Shown here: one piece after another, positions 31,273 to 42,893 of the stretch
Position numbering within the stretch: position 1 is the stretch's first letter
Layout: each line of letters begins with the position of its first letter
Assembly (NCBI GenBank): GCA_003194525.1
Contig: NBIV01000090.1
Location: forward strand, 1 to 64,000
Length of the DNA: 64,000 nucleotides
Source: Gracilariopsis chorda
Lineage: Eukaryota > Rhodophyta > Florideophyceae > Gracilariales > Gracilariaceae
Reading direction: 5' to 3'
The notes under the pieces: model-generated
The model's database searches: none
What the model was told of the DNA's origin: nothing
Seen by the model: only the letters and a program-made list of their open reading frames with translations
Position numbers and translations under genes: made by a program

Positions 31273-32202
31273 TCATTTGTTGCGGTTTTCATTAGTTACA
31301 TCATTCTTTTGGATTGGACCATCTTCCTCACGAACATGAGTCCCCAGCGCCAATCGTTGAGGCCGATTGATTGTGCGTGACCCGCGGCTTCGTTTGCTGA
31401 ATCCAAGATCACCAGTAGAACCTTCGGCATTCCTGTCAGAAGTTCCTACAGAGATTCTTCCAGCAGATTGCTCAGAGGGTGTACTCTTTCGTCTACTTCC
31501 GCATGTAGCGTACTTACTTATTTGTTGAGATTGCTGGTTTTCGCGCTGTGTTACGGTATCTTGTGAGACGTCCTGCAAATCTTTTTTACCCCCATCCATC
31601 AACGATCTTGGTGGACTAGAATATGTTCTGCCCCGTTTCTTTTGGGTGGCGCCTGGACTTGCTCGAGTTCCACCGCTATTCCCGGACCTACGAACCATAT
31701 GTTGATTTTGCTGTGATGCGATGGCTTCCTGTTCTTCTTCGTCGTGGTTGTCACTCTGCCAGTCCGCTCTTCTCGATGGTTCGGATCCGTTCCAGTTCAA
31801 GTCGGAAATCTGTTCTTCGAGAACTCCTGATTCATTAACTTGAGAGTCTCTTTGATCGCTAATATCTTGGTCGTTGGTACCAGCTCTCTGGGTGGCCTTG
31901 GGAGCATTATTTTGAAGGTCCGAATAAGTCCCCAAAGACTCCGGTCTTTGCAATTTTGGGCTCGTTTCTCTGTTGTTTGACGAATTATTGGTGCGTCTTG
32001 TTCGCTTTGGGGGATTTATGGATGCATCAGGAACTTCTCTGTTCGCTCTCTTTCGAATTGCGACGGGGGAGTTCTGATACTCCATCATGTTCCTCGCAAC
32101 ATCCGCTGTTGTCTTCGCGGTTGTCCCATTATCTTCTGAGTCCTGTTCAAAGATCCCTTCCTCATCTCCATCTTCTTTGTCATCGCTGGAATAATTCTCC
32201 AT
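31273..32202 (-). CDS. Open serine/asparagine-rich C-terminal tail of the SCC3-like locus
   Basis: A 309-codon uninterrupted frame starts with an acidic stretch (SSDDKEDGDEEGIFEQDSED) and is otherwise low-complexity, rich in S, N, R, Q and D. It has basic patches (INPPKRTRRTNN, TQKKRGRTY) that could be nuclear signals. It follows the last SCC3-like frame by 35 bases containing a TAA, so it is probably the tail of the same protein; STAG proteins end in a poorly conserved acidic/basic tail. It might also be transcribed alone. Low complexity alone can keep a frame open. Confidence 0.45.
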   Translation of the reverse strand: MENYSSDDKEDGDEEGIFEQDSEDNGTTAKTTADVARNMMEYQNSPVAIRKRANREVPDASINPPKRTRRTNNSSNNRETSPKLQRPESLGTYSDLQNNAPKATQRAGTNDQDISDQRDSQVNESGVLEEQISDLNWNGSEPSRRADWQSDNHDEEEQEAIASQQNQHMVRRSGNSGGTRASPGATQKKRGRTYSSPPRSLMDGGKKDLQDVSQDTVTQRENQQSQQISKYATCGSRRKSTPSEQSAGRISVGTSDRNAEGSTGDLGFSKRSRGSRTINRPQRLALGTHVREEDGPIQKNDVTNENRNK

Positions 32203-35200
32203 TGTAGCATGATCTACTCTTGCCTTCTGCCTCGAGAACTTTACAACGTTGAAGGCTCTGGAGGCGGGGTCTGTGGGCTGGGAGAAGTAGCCCGTATTCT
32301 TCTTCTCTTGGGACGTGGCCCACGTGGGAATCTTGGTCTTCCACTTGCCCTCATCATGGGAGGCAGCTCAGGAGACCTTCCGTCAGCGATGGCTTCAAGA
32401 GAAGAATGGAAATGGTCAAAGAGATCGATCAATTCATCGTCCAACGCTTCTGCATACTTGTTTCGAAGGTCATCAATTTTTTTCATCGATCCCACCACAC
32501 CTTTGGCATCTTCCTGGGAAAAATGGGGTATGAAGGCAAAACTTGAGAAGGGAAGAACCAACACTTTTCCTAAAAAGTCTGTGGCATCTGATGCTTCGGC
32601 GCAGTGATCAAAGAGAGCGTGAAGCAGGTCTATAGATCCTTTCTCCTTCAAATCCCGACGATGTCGGAATGAAACACAGATATCGGCCAGTTCGTTGATT
32701 ATACTCTGCCATTCTTTCTTATCACACTGCAGCTTGAGCACCTCGTGCAGCGCTCCAACAAGGTCTTTTGATAGAGCGTTCCCACGTATTTGGCGCTGTT
32801 GGAGATAGTCCCGGTACAGGCGAAAAGATGTGTATTCGTTACTTTCTGCTTTGGCTTCTTTCCGGGGTTTGATAAGAACTCAAAAAAGCGGAAGGTGAGA
32901 GATATGTCGCGAAAGCAAAGACTGCAAAGATTCCTGAACAAGAGATGTGAAAATGTCTCTTACTTCTCTTTCTTGAAGTGCTGTTTGGCCACGATTTCTT
33001 CCAGATCCTCTAGGGGAAGACAGTTTGAACACATACTCAACAAGGGTGGTGACCACGGACCTGGTCATGTCCACCAACTTTGGGATCGTTTCTTTAAGGG
33101 AAAGCAAGTCGAGGTCGGGATCTGCAGGTGATGCGTTGTCCGATTCTGTTCGCTTCCACAAGATCATCATTGACATATTCTTTTCAATGCCACGACATAG
33201 TGTTAAAATTATAAGAATTCATCGCGAGCAAAGTAGCCTTACTGCCAAAGGAACATAATCACAGGCGCAGATGGGTTGCAAGATATCAATTACATCAGCA
33301 ACTTGGTTACGATATTCTTGAACTTCTTCCAACTCCAGTATTTTTTCATGTGATGTTCGGGACGAGCCCGTTGTAATCAACCGAGATCTTATCTTTGACA
33401 AAGACAACACGGCAAATCATGCTGACAGAGATGTATCAATTGTGACATGGTCACTTAGCCCGGATAAATCGCCGTTTCTTTCTTGGAACTCCAAAACTTC
33501 CTTCACAACCTCATATGTGGAAGAGTCAGAATTTACAAGTTCTGTCAAGATTCGCAATTGAGACATAAGATCTGCCACATTATCCGGTTCAGTCTTTGCG
33601 AGATCTGTACGGATTTGCAGTGCAAAATCTTTGGAAACTCGTTGACAGCAAAGCAGCAAGGAAGTACAGGTCGCCTTTTTCAAAGGATTCTGTTCAGACA
33701 GAAAATTCCTTAGTGTCTCGGCGCAAGCTGAAGAGACCTCCTCTGAACCAGTGTGCTTCACCAGTACCCCCAATGATACGCTCTAGCATCGGGGAAAAAT
33801 GGCCATCCTGGCCCTGTTGCTCAAATTTTGTGATTGTGAAGTGCCCTGGTAGCCGCAACAAAGTACTGATTGTCTTCGGGTCGGATTGATACTGAACTAG
33901 TAACCTAGGCAGCGGAGGCAGAAAGTGTTTGGACAGCAGAGTCCCCGGTGTTTCGGGGTCCTAATATTCCCTTTCTCAACTATCCTTGCTCGCATAGGAT
34001 CTCCGTTTCCACTGGCTTCCGCTGCAGAGGCCAAGAGCATCTCACGCAACACACCCTTTTCATTAAGACTCAAAGATTTTCCGTCTTTACTCGCCGTTTC
34101 AGGTTGTTGGTCTTCAAGCAGAAGCTCTTCAAAGGCCTACCAGCACCGAAGGGAAGGTAAATAATCCCAAACAGCATCTACAGCGAGTGCAGCATCTACC
34201 CCATCATCTCCTTTTCTTACAATAGCAAATAAGAGTTCCCTTGTGTCCTCCCGATCCCGTTAGACACAGGGGATTTCTCGCAAAAATGTATCAAACGGAC
34301 CAGTGGATGTACGCTTCCCGTTCTGTCTTCGTTGGACTTGGCTCCGCTTCGACGCGGACGAAGGAACGTCGTCAATTTCCATAGTATCCATACTTGTCAA
34401 GAATTCTCCCGCCGCACGTCGAACGTCTGTGTGATGATCTTCAAGTGCAATATCACATATCCACGCAAACTGAGCAGGTCTCAAGAGTTTTTCAGTACTG
34501 TTATGTGGCAAAAAGAAAATTAATCAAATGGATGGCAGTTGCAGCAACGGTGTCGTCTTTGTCACAAGCCATGTCAATGATGCGATCACAGAAACGCTGC
34601 AGATATGTTTCGACGTTGGCAAAATACTCTTTCTTCTTTAACATATGATGTAGAACCTCGACGCCTGTCTTTCGAACGACATCGTCTTTATCTGACAAAA
34701 GCCATCTGATGTACTTGTTATGGGTGCCGTCCTAAAACTGATCAGGAAACATCATGATCCATCCTCCCAATGCTGATAGCGACATGGAGCGCACGTCGGC
34801 ATGTATATCGCGATAGCGGCCAATGAAGGTACTTCTGTATACTCTATCTGAAAGTTCTGTGAGCTGACTGTTCTTCGTAGTTAGCTTATCAACCTTGTTA
34901 GCAAGTTCCTTCCCCTTTGGAGAGAGTTCTTTCTTCTTTCCTTTCCCTTGAGCTGCTCGTTTCTTGGCAACGCGCGTGCTGTCGTTACGTTGACTGATCC
35001 CACTACGTCTCTTTTCTGTGTTCAGTTGTCTTTGAATGCTAGAAAGCTGTTTTCGTAACTGTGTGCCAACTTTTATGAACCAATCTACAAGTCGATACGC
35101 AGCAAGGGAAGCGGAAACTCTGAGAGCTCGAATCGGAGAACTAGACATGGACTCAAGCCAAGGAATAAGCGTTTCAAAGCAATCAGTGTCATACAAGACT

Positions 35201-35900
35201 ATATCCGAGGCCTCAGAGGCAACGTGGCGCCAAAATTCTTCGTAGGTTCGACGCACTCTTCGAGATGGCGTATTTTTTTCTAGCATGACGACTTTCTCCG
35301 GTGCATCAACGGCTAGGACTTGGCATAAGTCCCTAACGCTTTCTTGTGGTTCATTGGCGATAATCATGTCCGAAGTGACCAGCTGCTCACGGGAAAAGGT
35401 TACAGGTCGCGCCGCGCTGATGGCAAGGAACAAGATGGCTGTCATGGCCTCTGGGCCGTTGATAGATCCATGAGACATCCAGGCAGTGACAAATCCGGGT
35501 GAGCTCGACGGCATGTGAATCATACCGTAAAATAATAAAGGAGACTGAACAGAAGAATCTTGGTTCGGTTGTTCGAGAGCCTGATCGTCTTGAAAAGGTT
35601 CGTACACAAAACCGAGGCATGGCTGCGACGAAGGAGAAGCGGTGGAAGGAGGGTGTGTGCTGTGGACGACGGACAGAGGCGCAATATATACAAAGGCACG
35701 GCGGCGCTTGGCGCACACAGCGACGAGATTGGCAGCGAGCTGACAAGCGCAAGATGCAGCGTAACGCCAGTGCGGTGCCCGCTGCGTGACCACGTGGTGG
35801 GGCCACCATAAAAGGACCTGAAGAGCAGAGCACTGGCGCGGAGCGCAACTTGCCGATATGACAAATACGTCATAGCATTTCGATGGGCGAGCGGCTGTCG
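31273..35900 (-). pseudogene. SCC3: Cohesin subunit SCC3/STAG (SA) pseudogene
   Basis: Read from about 35900 downward, pieces in several frames follow the STAG/Scc3 protein in order. There is an N-terminal RRTYEEFWRHVASEASDIVLYD helix region, then RVSASLAAYRLVDWFIKV, then the stromalin-conservative-domain stretch GRYRDIHADVRSMSLSALGGW. HNKYIRWLLSDKDDVVRKTG, RRAAGEFLTSMDTME, AVWDYLPSLRCW and HEAT-like helices to about 32240 follow. A serine-rich acidic tail at 31273-32202 ends it. Scc3 normally binds the kleisin and loads cohesin on DNA. Here the frame has TAG at 34732-34734, a one-base shift near 34500, TAA at 34260-34262, TAG at 34137-34139, a shift in a G run near 33770, TGA at 33417-33419, TAG at 33219-33221 and TAA at 32238-32240. 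Introns cannot remove these because conserved sequence flanks most of them directly. Confidence 0.8.
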
Positions 35901-36039
35901 GAGGTGGTGATCCCTGCCATGCCCACGCCCTCGCGCACGTGCACGAACGGCGCTGCCACTGACGAAGACGCCCACGCCCACACCACCATGACGGCGAATC
36001 GCAGCCCAAGCCCATGGTGCTTCACACAAGCGCAGACGA

Positions 36040-36700
36040 TGCGTCCAACCAAGTGTTCATGGCGCGCAGCATAGTCGCCGCCGCCAGCACCACGCAGCTC
36101 AATACCTTTGTGTTACATTTCCACCCTCCGCCGTCGCGTTCGCCGAGTAAAACGCCCCCCCGCGCGGTTCAATTTGCGCCGTCGCCATAGCGCCGGACGC
36201 GGCCGTGCTGGTGCTGCTCATTGCCGATCACTCTTCCGCTGTGCTCACGCTGTTGTGACCGCGTTCGCTGCGTCGATTGCTGCGCCTCGGCTTGCCCTCC
36301 ACACCCTAGCCGTCCGTCTCGGCCGCATTCTTCTCAGCCCTGTCTGTTCGCCCGCCCGATCACTTCGCCCTTCGCGGACACATGTTGCCCCCTAATAAAC
36401 GCGCCGCCTTCCAGTCCATCTCCAAACAACACCACCACCTACTTTCTCAACAATACACCCCTTCAGGCGCCTGCGCGCCCAATTGGCTTGTGCTCGCCCT
36501 CAACTTTTTGCTTATCTAATTCTTCTCTCCTGATTACTCCCGTCTCCACTCCTATTCCACCCACAAACTATCGCACACATCCGCCACGCTCGTCTTGCTT
36601 ACCACCTTGCCACACCACCACCACGCCCCATTGCTACGCGTAAACTGCTTTCTGCACATTTCTTACTCATCCATAGTCATGTATTCCTCTTCACTAATTC
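36040..36700. other. Pyrimidine-rich intergenic region
   Basis: The plus strand from about 36110 to 36650 is strongly C/T-rich and G-poor. Open frames here on the plus strand (36108-36395 and 36221-36643) are by-products of that composition (runs of P, S, R and T) and match no family. The region could be a promoter or untranslated leader. Confidence 0.45.
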
Positions 36701-36719
36701 CAATCCAAACCCATCGCAT

Positions 36720-37478
36720 CTACATCTCATTCTCAGATTCTTCTAAACATTGTCCTAGTTCAGATGGGGATTGAAATATCTCTCCTATACTCGACAGCAC
36801 TGCTGGCGCACTTGCTGGAACCGGATAAGTTTTCTCTCGATGTAAAAGGTCCTTAAGAATTGTACGCATTGCGGCTTCCGTTTCTTTCCGAACCAAGTCC
36901 TGAAAAGCGGATATAGATACAACACTTCCTTCCTTCTGCACGGAGCTCTTGATACATTCAGCAATATCAAGCATGGTCGTCGTCATAGTTTGCATGTGTT
37001 TTGCGATATCTACCTGCATCCGTTTCGCCAATGGTAGCCTGGGATTATCTGCCAATCGTCGTTTCCTACTTTCACCGACAAAACCAGACGTTCTTCTCGC
37101 ATTCTCCATTTCCTTCTCGAACGGTGCAAGGTTTTCATCGTGGTTTCCGAGCAGAGTCGCCTGTGCTTTTGCTTGAATATCACGATATACTCGTTTTGCA
37201 CGTCGCACTCCGGGTGGAATATGTGGATCTCCGGTTGGTTTCCGCATGTAAGCCAGATGATCAAACTTATCCTTCAAACTGTCTGCGGTTCTTCTCGGTC
37301 GGTCGTTCTCTTCAGCCCACTGCATGAACTTTTCTGCAACTCTGGCCCAATTGTTTCTACCAAGTGGTTCAATGTCCGCTACCAAATCAAGGAGCTTCCG
37401 CATATCTTCTGCATTGTAGTTGACACTACCGCGACGAGAGTGAGTACCTTTCTGGAACTGTTTATCTGTCTCGCTCAT
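36720..37478 (-). CDS. DUF6818-type SANT/Myb-like DNA-binding protein
   Basis: The start is set at the methionine encoded by 37476-37478 (MSETDKQFQKG), just before the conserved domain, which gives 252 residues. Residues about 15-110 follow the DUF6818 pattern: RRGSVNYNAEDMRKLLDLVADI, PLGRNNWARVAEKF, a RRTADSLKDKFDHLAYMRKPTGDP block and PPGVRRAKRVYRDIQ, a helical SANT-like fold thought to bind DNA. The remainder is helical with KRMQVDIAKHMQTM and a C-terminal acidic end. An in-frame extension to 37901 has unlikely sequence (F/S-rich) and is not favoured. Such proteins are often tied to transposons. The frame is intact. Confidence 0.75.
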   Translation of the reverse strand: MSETDKQFQKGTHSRRGSVNYNAEDMRKLLDLVADIEPLGRNNWARVAEKFMQWAEENDRPRRTADSLKDKFDHLAYMRKPTGDPHIPPGVRRAKRVYRDIQAKAQATLLGNHDENLAPFEKEMENARRTSGFVGESRKRRLADNPRLPLAKRMQVDIAKHMQTMTTTMLDIAECIKSSVQKEGSVVSISAFQDLVRKETEAAMRTILKDLLHREKTYPVPASAPAVLSSIGEIFQSPSELGQCLEESENEM

Positions 37479-38481
37479 CCTGTAAAGTAGACGGTTATAC
37501 TTGTATTTGTAACGGAATAGGTGAGGCAAGGAAGGAAACCAAAAGAAAAAGCTGTATGCTTCACAAGAAGTTGAGTTGGATAGGAAGCGCGAGCGAAACT
37601 CCATGCTGGAACTTTGTACAAACTGCCATGCTTTTTTGTTGAAGCATGGCCATTTGTAGGTTTCGTTAACTGCGTAACCGTTTTTTTTTGACGGTGGTAA
37701 GTGGCCAAAAACCGGCAAGGCCATAACCCCTCCCGAGTTTGTCATTCTGTCAATTCCTGGATCCTCCCACTTTGTCTGGGGGTGTCGCGAGCGAGTCACT
37801 GCAGCAAAACACGGCATAGTAATGATGAGATTCTGGGCAGAAGTCGAAGAAAGGAGAGAAAGCGAAGGAAATTCATCTATATATCTGCCCGTTGCAGCCA
37901 ATTCGGAGGCAGATTGTTGGCAGCGTCCAATTGTACTTATTTAATTGGCGTTTAGGACAAATTAGTTCTTAAAAGTTGATCTAATTGCCCATCTGGCAAT
38001 CTCGCCAGAGGACTTAAGTATATAAACACTAGCTCCTCGCCCACTTGGCGTTCGAAAGCGGGAAAGATAAGCCTTTGCTGCTTTCAATATTCATTTATTG
38101 AGCGAAGTTTATAAATAGAATACCAAATAGTGCAAGACAGTAAACCTTAGGCTAATCTGTTGTTGATATCAAAACGAATAGCACACAAAACAATTCTAAA
38201 CCAATTTCGTTTACAACTTATGCACGTATATCATCCAGCAGATTTGTAGCTCACTACTTTTCCATATGAACTTACTAACTAATAGTTTTCAAAACTGGTA
38301 GTCAAAAGCCTTCAATGATAACCAAAGGGTAGTATGGTGGTTTTATTTGTCAGCGCAAATGTTATCAGTGAACGTCTCCATGATGGAAAGATATTCGGTC
38401 CCAAACAATCTCGTCGAGACCATATAAAACTAAAGCGGTCTTGAACTACCGCACTGCATGTATCTGCGTTAGAGGCGGGTT
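37479..38481. other. Upstream region of the DUF6818-like gene, with a TATA-type motif
   Basis: No gene is supported. A tatataaa motif at 38019-38026 sits in an AT-rich stretch, followed by aactagctcctcgccc-like sequence, and looks like a core promoter or LTR, but no transcript can be assigned to it. The rest is anonymous. Confidence 0.4.
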
Positions 38482-38667
38482 CTAAAAGTGGTGGTCTCGT
38501 GAAAAATATAAAGGGCACAAACTGTGTTGCAAGAAGTATCCTCTACATACATCACAGAAAATACTTAAGAACCAAAACCATCTTCCAGGACCGTTCGTAG
38601 AAGTGTTAATTTGATTCGTGGGGAAGTACTTCTCTGAAAAAGCTTTACCGCACAAACACTGTACCAC
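38482..38667 (-). pseudogene. Degenerate zinc-finger fragment
   Basis: The 61-codon minus frame starts VQCLCGKAFSEKYFPTNQINTS. This has the C-x-C-GKAF start of a C2H2-like finger and Q/S where histidines are expected. A second cysteine pair follows in FCDVCRGYF. It resembles the fragments at 28150 and 56290 but has no adjacent domain. It is probably a relic of a dispersed zinc-finger family. Confidence 0.4.
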
Positions 38668-38989
38668 GTTTCGAAATTTTCAAAGGTATCAAAATATTCT
38701 AAAACTAATAGCACAAGTCTCATGAGTTTGATTGAATGTTTTTTTTTTTTGAGAAAAAAGTGAGTCAGGCTAGTGACATTCTAAACCAAAGTCGACTTTG
38801 AAGTAAAAAAAGCTACAATACGACGTGAGATGATCTTCAAAAGCGCAGAGAGAATCCTATCGCTGTCCAACGCTGGTTAAGATTACCTATTTCCTATCTG
38901 TAATGGCGAAGCTTAAATGATATAGGAGACAAACCATCTTCTATAATCGATAGCGTTTACGAACTTGGTATATATCGCCACTACCGAAT
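38668..38989. other. Flank of the hAT-like element
   Basis: Non-coding. It contains a run of T near 38741-38750 and AT-rich sequence. I looked for a terminal inverted repeat matching the 41370-41450 end and did not find a convincing one. Confidence 0.35.
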
Positions 38990-41330
38990 ATGCCAAAACG
39001 CAAGAAGCCGTCTTTTTCACCTTCTACACAGCCGCGAGCAAACTCGAACGCTTGCAATGCTGCACCAGCGAGCGCCAGCATAGTCCCAGAAGCTTCTTCA
39101 ATGCAATTTGCAGCTCAGAAGGTTTTGCAAAAACAACGAAAGTCTCAATTGCGTCGAAAATCTTCATCTCATTCGTCAACACCTCAGGCTTAAACGTCTG
39201 TCTGGTGCGATTATTACGAACAATAGTCGAAAGTTCCAATTAAAGTGCACCGTTTGTGACTATGTTGGTCCCATTACCCAGAACAGGTCGACTTCGAATA
39301 TGAAAACTCATTATACTAATCATCACCAGCTGCTGTATGAAAGCATTCAAAACTTTAACATTCTTCAAGCATCTGCTCACAAAATCGAAATTTTGATTCG
39401 GAAGAAGAGAAACATGATGCACCAGAATAGAAATTCAACCTACATTTCTACATTTTTCTAGACCCGTGCTGATCAAGCACCTCTTTCAGGATCTAGCCGG
39501 TCATCGGATGCCAAACGTATGCAAGCCATTGGATCAATTATGTTTGCTTGTGTATCGGAATCTCCACTGTCTCAAATCAGATCACCAGTACTGCAAGGAT
39601 TCATGGATGTCTGTTGGGGTCAGCTTCACTTTGGCAGCAAAACGTCCATTAAAAAACCCCTGCTTAATACGTAGTATGCTGTCTGCTCAGTATTTCGTGA
39701 TTCTGCTAACGAAGTCAGAACAAGATGTCTCACTGTTGACGACCGGAGTGCGGCGCTTGGCGCCCAAATACTAGGTATAGCTTGGAACTTTGTCGACAAG
39801 ACATCGAATCTGAAGAGTGTTCCAATTTCAACCTTCAATATTAGTGACACATCAAAGAACGGAGAACAAGTACAGGCCATATTCAAGGAGGATCTCAATC
39901 AACGCCGTATTGTTGGGGGCAATGAAATTCAAATCTTGCTGCTTCGAGTGATACCGAACCCGTTGCTGCTTTGGCTGTGGATTTATTAAATAACTATGTC
40001 GGTTCGGTACGTTGTGTGGTTTATACGCTCCCATTGCTGTGAAAGATGTCTTTGAAGATGGAACACCCTTGGAACAGTTTACGACACACGTAAAAAAAGT
40101 TACTACTTACTTTAATCATCATCCAAAAGTGTCACAGATGTTAATCCAGAAACAGTTGGAGGAAAGAGTAACGAATGACCGCATCCAAAAGCTGAAGCAC
40201 GACATACCGACAAGATGGCACTCGAGGCTGCGTGAAATGCTGGCATACTTTACAAGAATAGATACTATCCGTGCTGTCACTGAGAAATCACAAATGGTAC
40301 ATGATGAAACCCTCGTCTTAATAGTGAGCAAAGAAACACAATGGCCCAATTTATTCTTGTTCTTGCGGAGGTGTGCAGAGTAGCACGTTAACTAGAAGCC
40401 GATCGTAAAGTGACACTCTCTCGGGCTCCACTTCTACTACATGAGCTTTGTGACACTCTTCTCAAAATGGCGGGACATATGGATGTTCACTCTGGTGCTG
40501 ATGATAACGCCTTTCTCTTCGAAAATTGTTTGGATACTGCGCTTGAACATGAAATAACAACAGCTCTCCCCTATAGACCAAGTACTGAACATGACGATAA
40601 TGGACGTGACGAAGCACGAAACAGCAGCCCTCTTGAGCATCATGCAAAAACATTGGCGTTAAGTTTAGCAAACCGAATCAAAGCGAGGCTGGGTCATATC
40701 TGGCAGCGAGTGAGTTTCAATGCAGCTGCATGGATTCCTGTTTCCGAAAAAAACGACAGATTTTGTCGCACATGGCACGAGCTACACTCCATCTGGTGAC
40801 ATAAAGGAGCCTAGAACAGTTCTTTTGTTTCACATCGCTGCTATTGTAGATGTGAAAGAATGTGTCCTGGACTTCTTAGATTGCACAGATAGTGAGATGG
40901 AAGAATACAAAGAAGTTCTTCGAAATGCGTTCGTGCGTGAGGCAGTAGAGCTCGAAAGATCTCTTAGATGTCATGCTAATGAGTTAAAAGCTTGGATTAT
41001 TGGAAGGATGCCAATTAACGAATCGATTTGATCAATCCTAAGCCTTTTAATTGCATTTCAAGGGCCGAAATTTCTGCACAGGCATCTTCAGCTTCAGCTG
41101 AACATCTACTTAGCGGTGTTGGTGGTAACGAAAGTTTTCAACGACAATCGCTTTTGTCCGGAACGTTGGAAATGACTGAAGTTATAAGAGGTTGTGTAGT
41201 GTCTGATATTGAAGCTTTGCAGAGGCCACAACACACACTTTTCCATCCTGAAGCAGATGCGTATCGTAGAGCAATAGTTAAAGTAACCCAATGGATTGAA
41301 AAGGAATAGTTTACATTGGGCAACATGCCT
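38990..41330 (+). pseudogene. hAT-like transposase, decayed
   Basis: A BED-type zinc finger is visible near 39230-39330 (KFQLKCTVCDYV ... STSNMKTHYTNHH; C-x2-C and H-x4-H). A DDRSAALGAQILGIAWNF region near 39740-39790 follows, then FTTHVKKVTTYFNHHPK and HDIPTRWHSRLREMLAYF near 40075-40245, the conserved TRW block of hAT transposases. Further frames at 40410-40799, 40720-41031 and 41028-41309 cover the helical insertion and C-terminal part. Many stops and frame changes occur (for example near 39461, 39680, 39989 and 40381). hAT enzymes mobilise their element by cut and paste; this copy is dead. Confidence 0.65.
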
Positions 41331-42069
41331 CAATATCTTGCAATAAAGGCCATGACTACGAGAATGACCAAATCTGACTGACTTTGCCAAAAATCTATGA
41401 CTAATGACTACAAAGTTAGTGACTAAAGCCAGTCAAAAGTACGCCACTAGGTTTTTTGCTTCCACCCCCCTTAGGTCAGTCTTCTTCCATCATCCAGGTT
41501 GTGGCCTCTACGCCCTCCCACTGAAGTTTATCGTGTACGGACCACTCCGCTGATACCTGTCACTGGAGTAGTGGTAACCCATTCGTTTTGGGTCACTGAG
41601 CGAAGAGCACCTCTTGCTGGTAAACAATATTAAGCCGGGTGTAGAACGGGAACATTTGCGAGACATGGCTTTCAAGTTGAGACACTCACAAAATCGGTCC
41701 GGTACCGCCTAGAAAATGACTTGTATAAATATATGATGACAAAATGAAAAGAAAGCTGCAAAATAGATGAAATCAGACAGCGCCATGCATGAGCGGTTAA
41801 GCCGTACTGGCATAGCAGCAAACAAAAAAAAATTGAAAACACAAGTACGAGAAGTACAGACTATAGAAAGTGTGCTATAAATACCACCAGGCGGTTCTGA
41901 AGACCTATATCAGATATTCCATCTCCGACCAGAGATTTTAGTGAATCAGAGGGTCCCATATCAAAGCTTATAATCGCTTGTTCAACATCAATTTATGTAA
42001 TGGGTCCCTACATGCCAACATAAGTAGTGGCGGTGCCGATCTGCTGTCCTTTTCTATAGAATATTGTGA
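41331..42069. other. Unassigned stretch after the hAT-like element
   Basis: No gene. A gagcggttaagccg near 41791-41804 resembles a tRNA D-arm, but no acceptor, anticodon or T-arm partners follow (see rejected). The remainder is anonymous. Confidence 0.4.
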
Positions 42070-42311
42070 GTGTCATGTTGCACGATTTCACGACACCGGA
42101 CGACAACAGCTCTTTTTGTACCCTCCTTTGCCGGAGAGTAGCTTAAAAATATATTTGTAGCTCGAGAGTACCAGCACTGGCGTGCAATGCCAATAGATAG
42201 TAGATCGACAAGTTATAAAAACAACGTGAGTAATGCGGTGGTAGGCACAAGAAATGCACGACCTCGACTAAGGCAACGCGGAAATAGATGATGATAAAAG
42301 CGTACACAGGA
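42070..42311 (+). repeat. Dispersed repeat R1, copy 2
   Basis: This matches 26646-26888 along its length. Here it directly abuts repeat R2 at about 42312, whereas in the 26-28 kb region the two are separated. R1 therefore appears to have inserted into, or next to, an R2 copy. Confidence 0.85.
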
Positions 42312-42893
42312 AAAACTGCGTTGCGTCGGCGAAGAATTCGAGTGCCGTCTGGAGTAGCTCAGCTTGCTCACTGCCACAGGATTCATGCATGACAGATGTG
42401 CTTGTGGTTGCACACGCTAACACGGCGCCCCATCGCCACTTGCCCCGTTACTAGCTGCGGCAGCTTCTGCTGCTGCTGATACACCCTCTAGCGCGGGAAA
42501 GTTGGGCATGCTCAGGAACGCATGCGACAACGGCGGTGAACATGTTTCAGGCGATAACAACAAGTCGATCGCAGCCTCTGCCCTTTTAAAGTTGCTGGCG
42601 TATGTGCTTGCATCAGCGGAACGAGTCGAGAAAGCCAACTTTTTTCGAGTACACGCTAAGCGAGCGTTCTGAGAGTATGCCTGTGGCTGACGGTGCTCTT
42701 GTGACGACAATGGTGACGACAGTGGCTGAACATGCTGAAAGTGCTGGGGAGGCGGAGACGGCGAGAGGTGCTTGGGGTGGAAGCGGCGAGAGGGGGTTGG
42801 CCCTTAAAAATGATATCGAATCTCATAGGGACTCCACCCCCTCCTCGTCTTTTCCACCCAAGGCAACAGCAGGGGGGGATAGTGCCTGATAAA
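42312..42893 (-). pseudogene. Degenerate zinc-finger repeat R2, copy 2
   Basis: This matches 28154-28770 and reads on the minus strand as an S-, P-, H- and A-rich N-terminal segment followed by VSKLSYSRRHSNSS. That corresponds to the segment just before the CHLCGK finger of copy 1. The finger itself is missing because repeat R1 begins there. Stops are present, so it is non-functional. Confidence 0.6.

Noticed and set aside
36108..36643. Two overlapping plus-strand frames in the pyrimidine-rich block as genes
   Set aside because: Composition (R/A/P/S/T only) follows directly from the base skew; no domain or homology is recognisable.
38741..41450. Terminal inverted repeats for the hAT-like element
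   Set aside because: I compared the flanks by eye and found only short partial matches around gactttg, not enough to call ends.
41780..41830. tRNA-like D-arm sequence (gagcggttaagccg)
   Set aside because: No acceptor stem, anticodon arm or T-arm consensus follows within a tRNA length; the next bases are A-rich. It could be a decayed SINE head at most.
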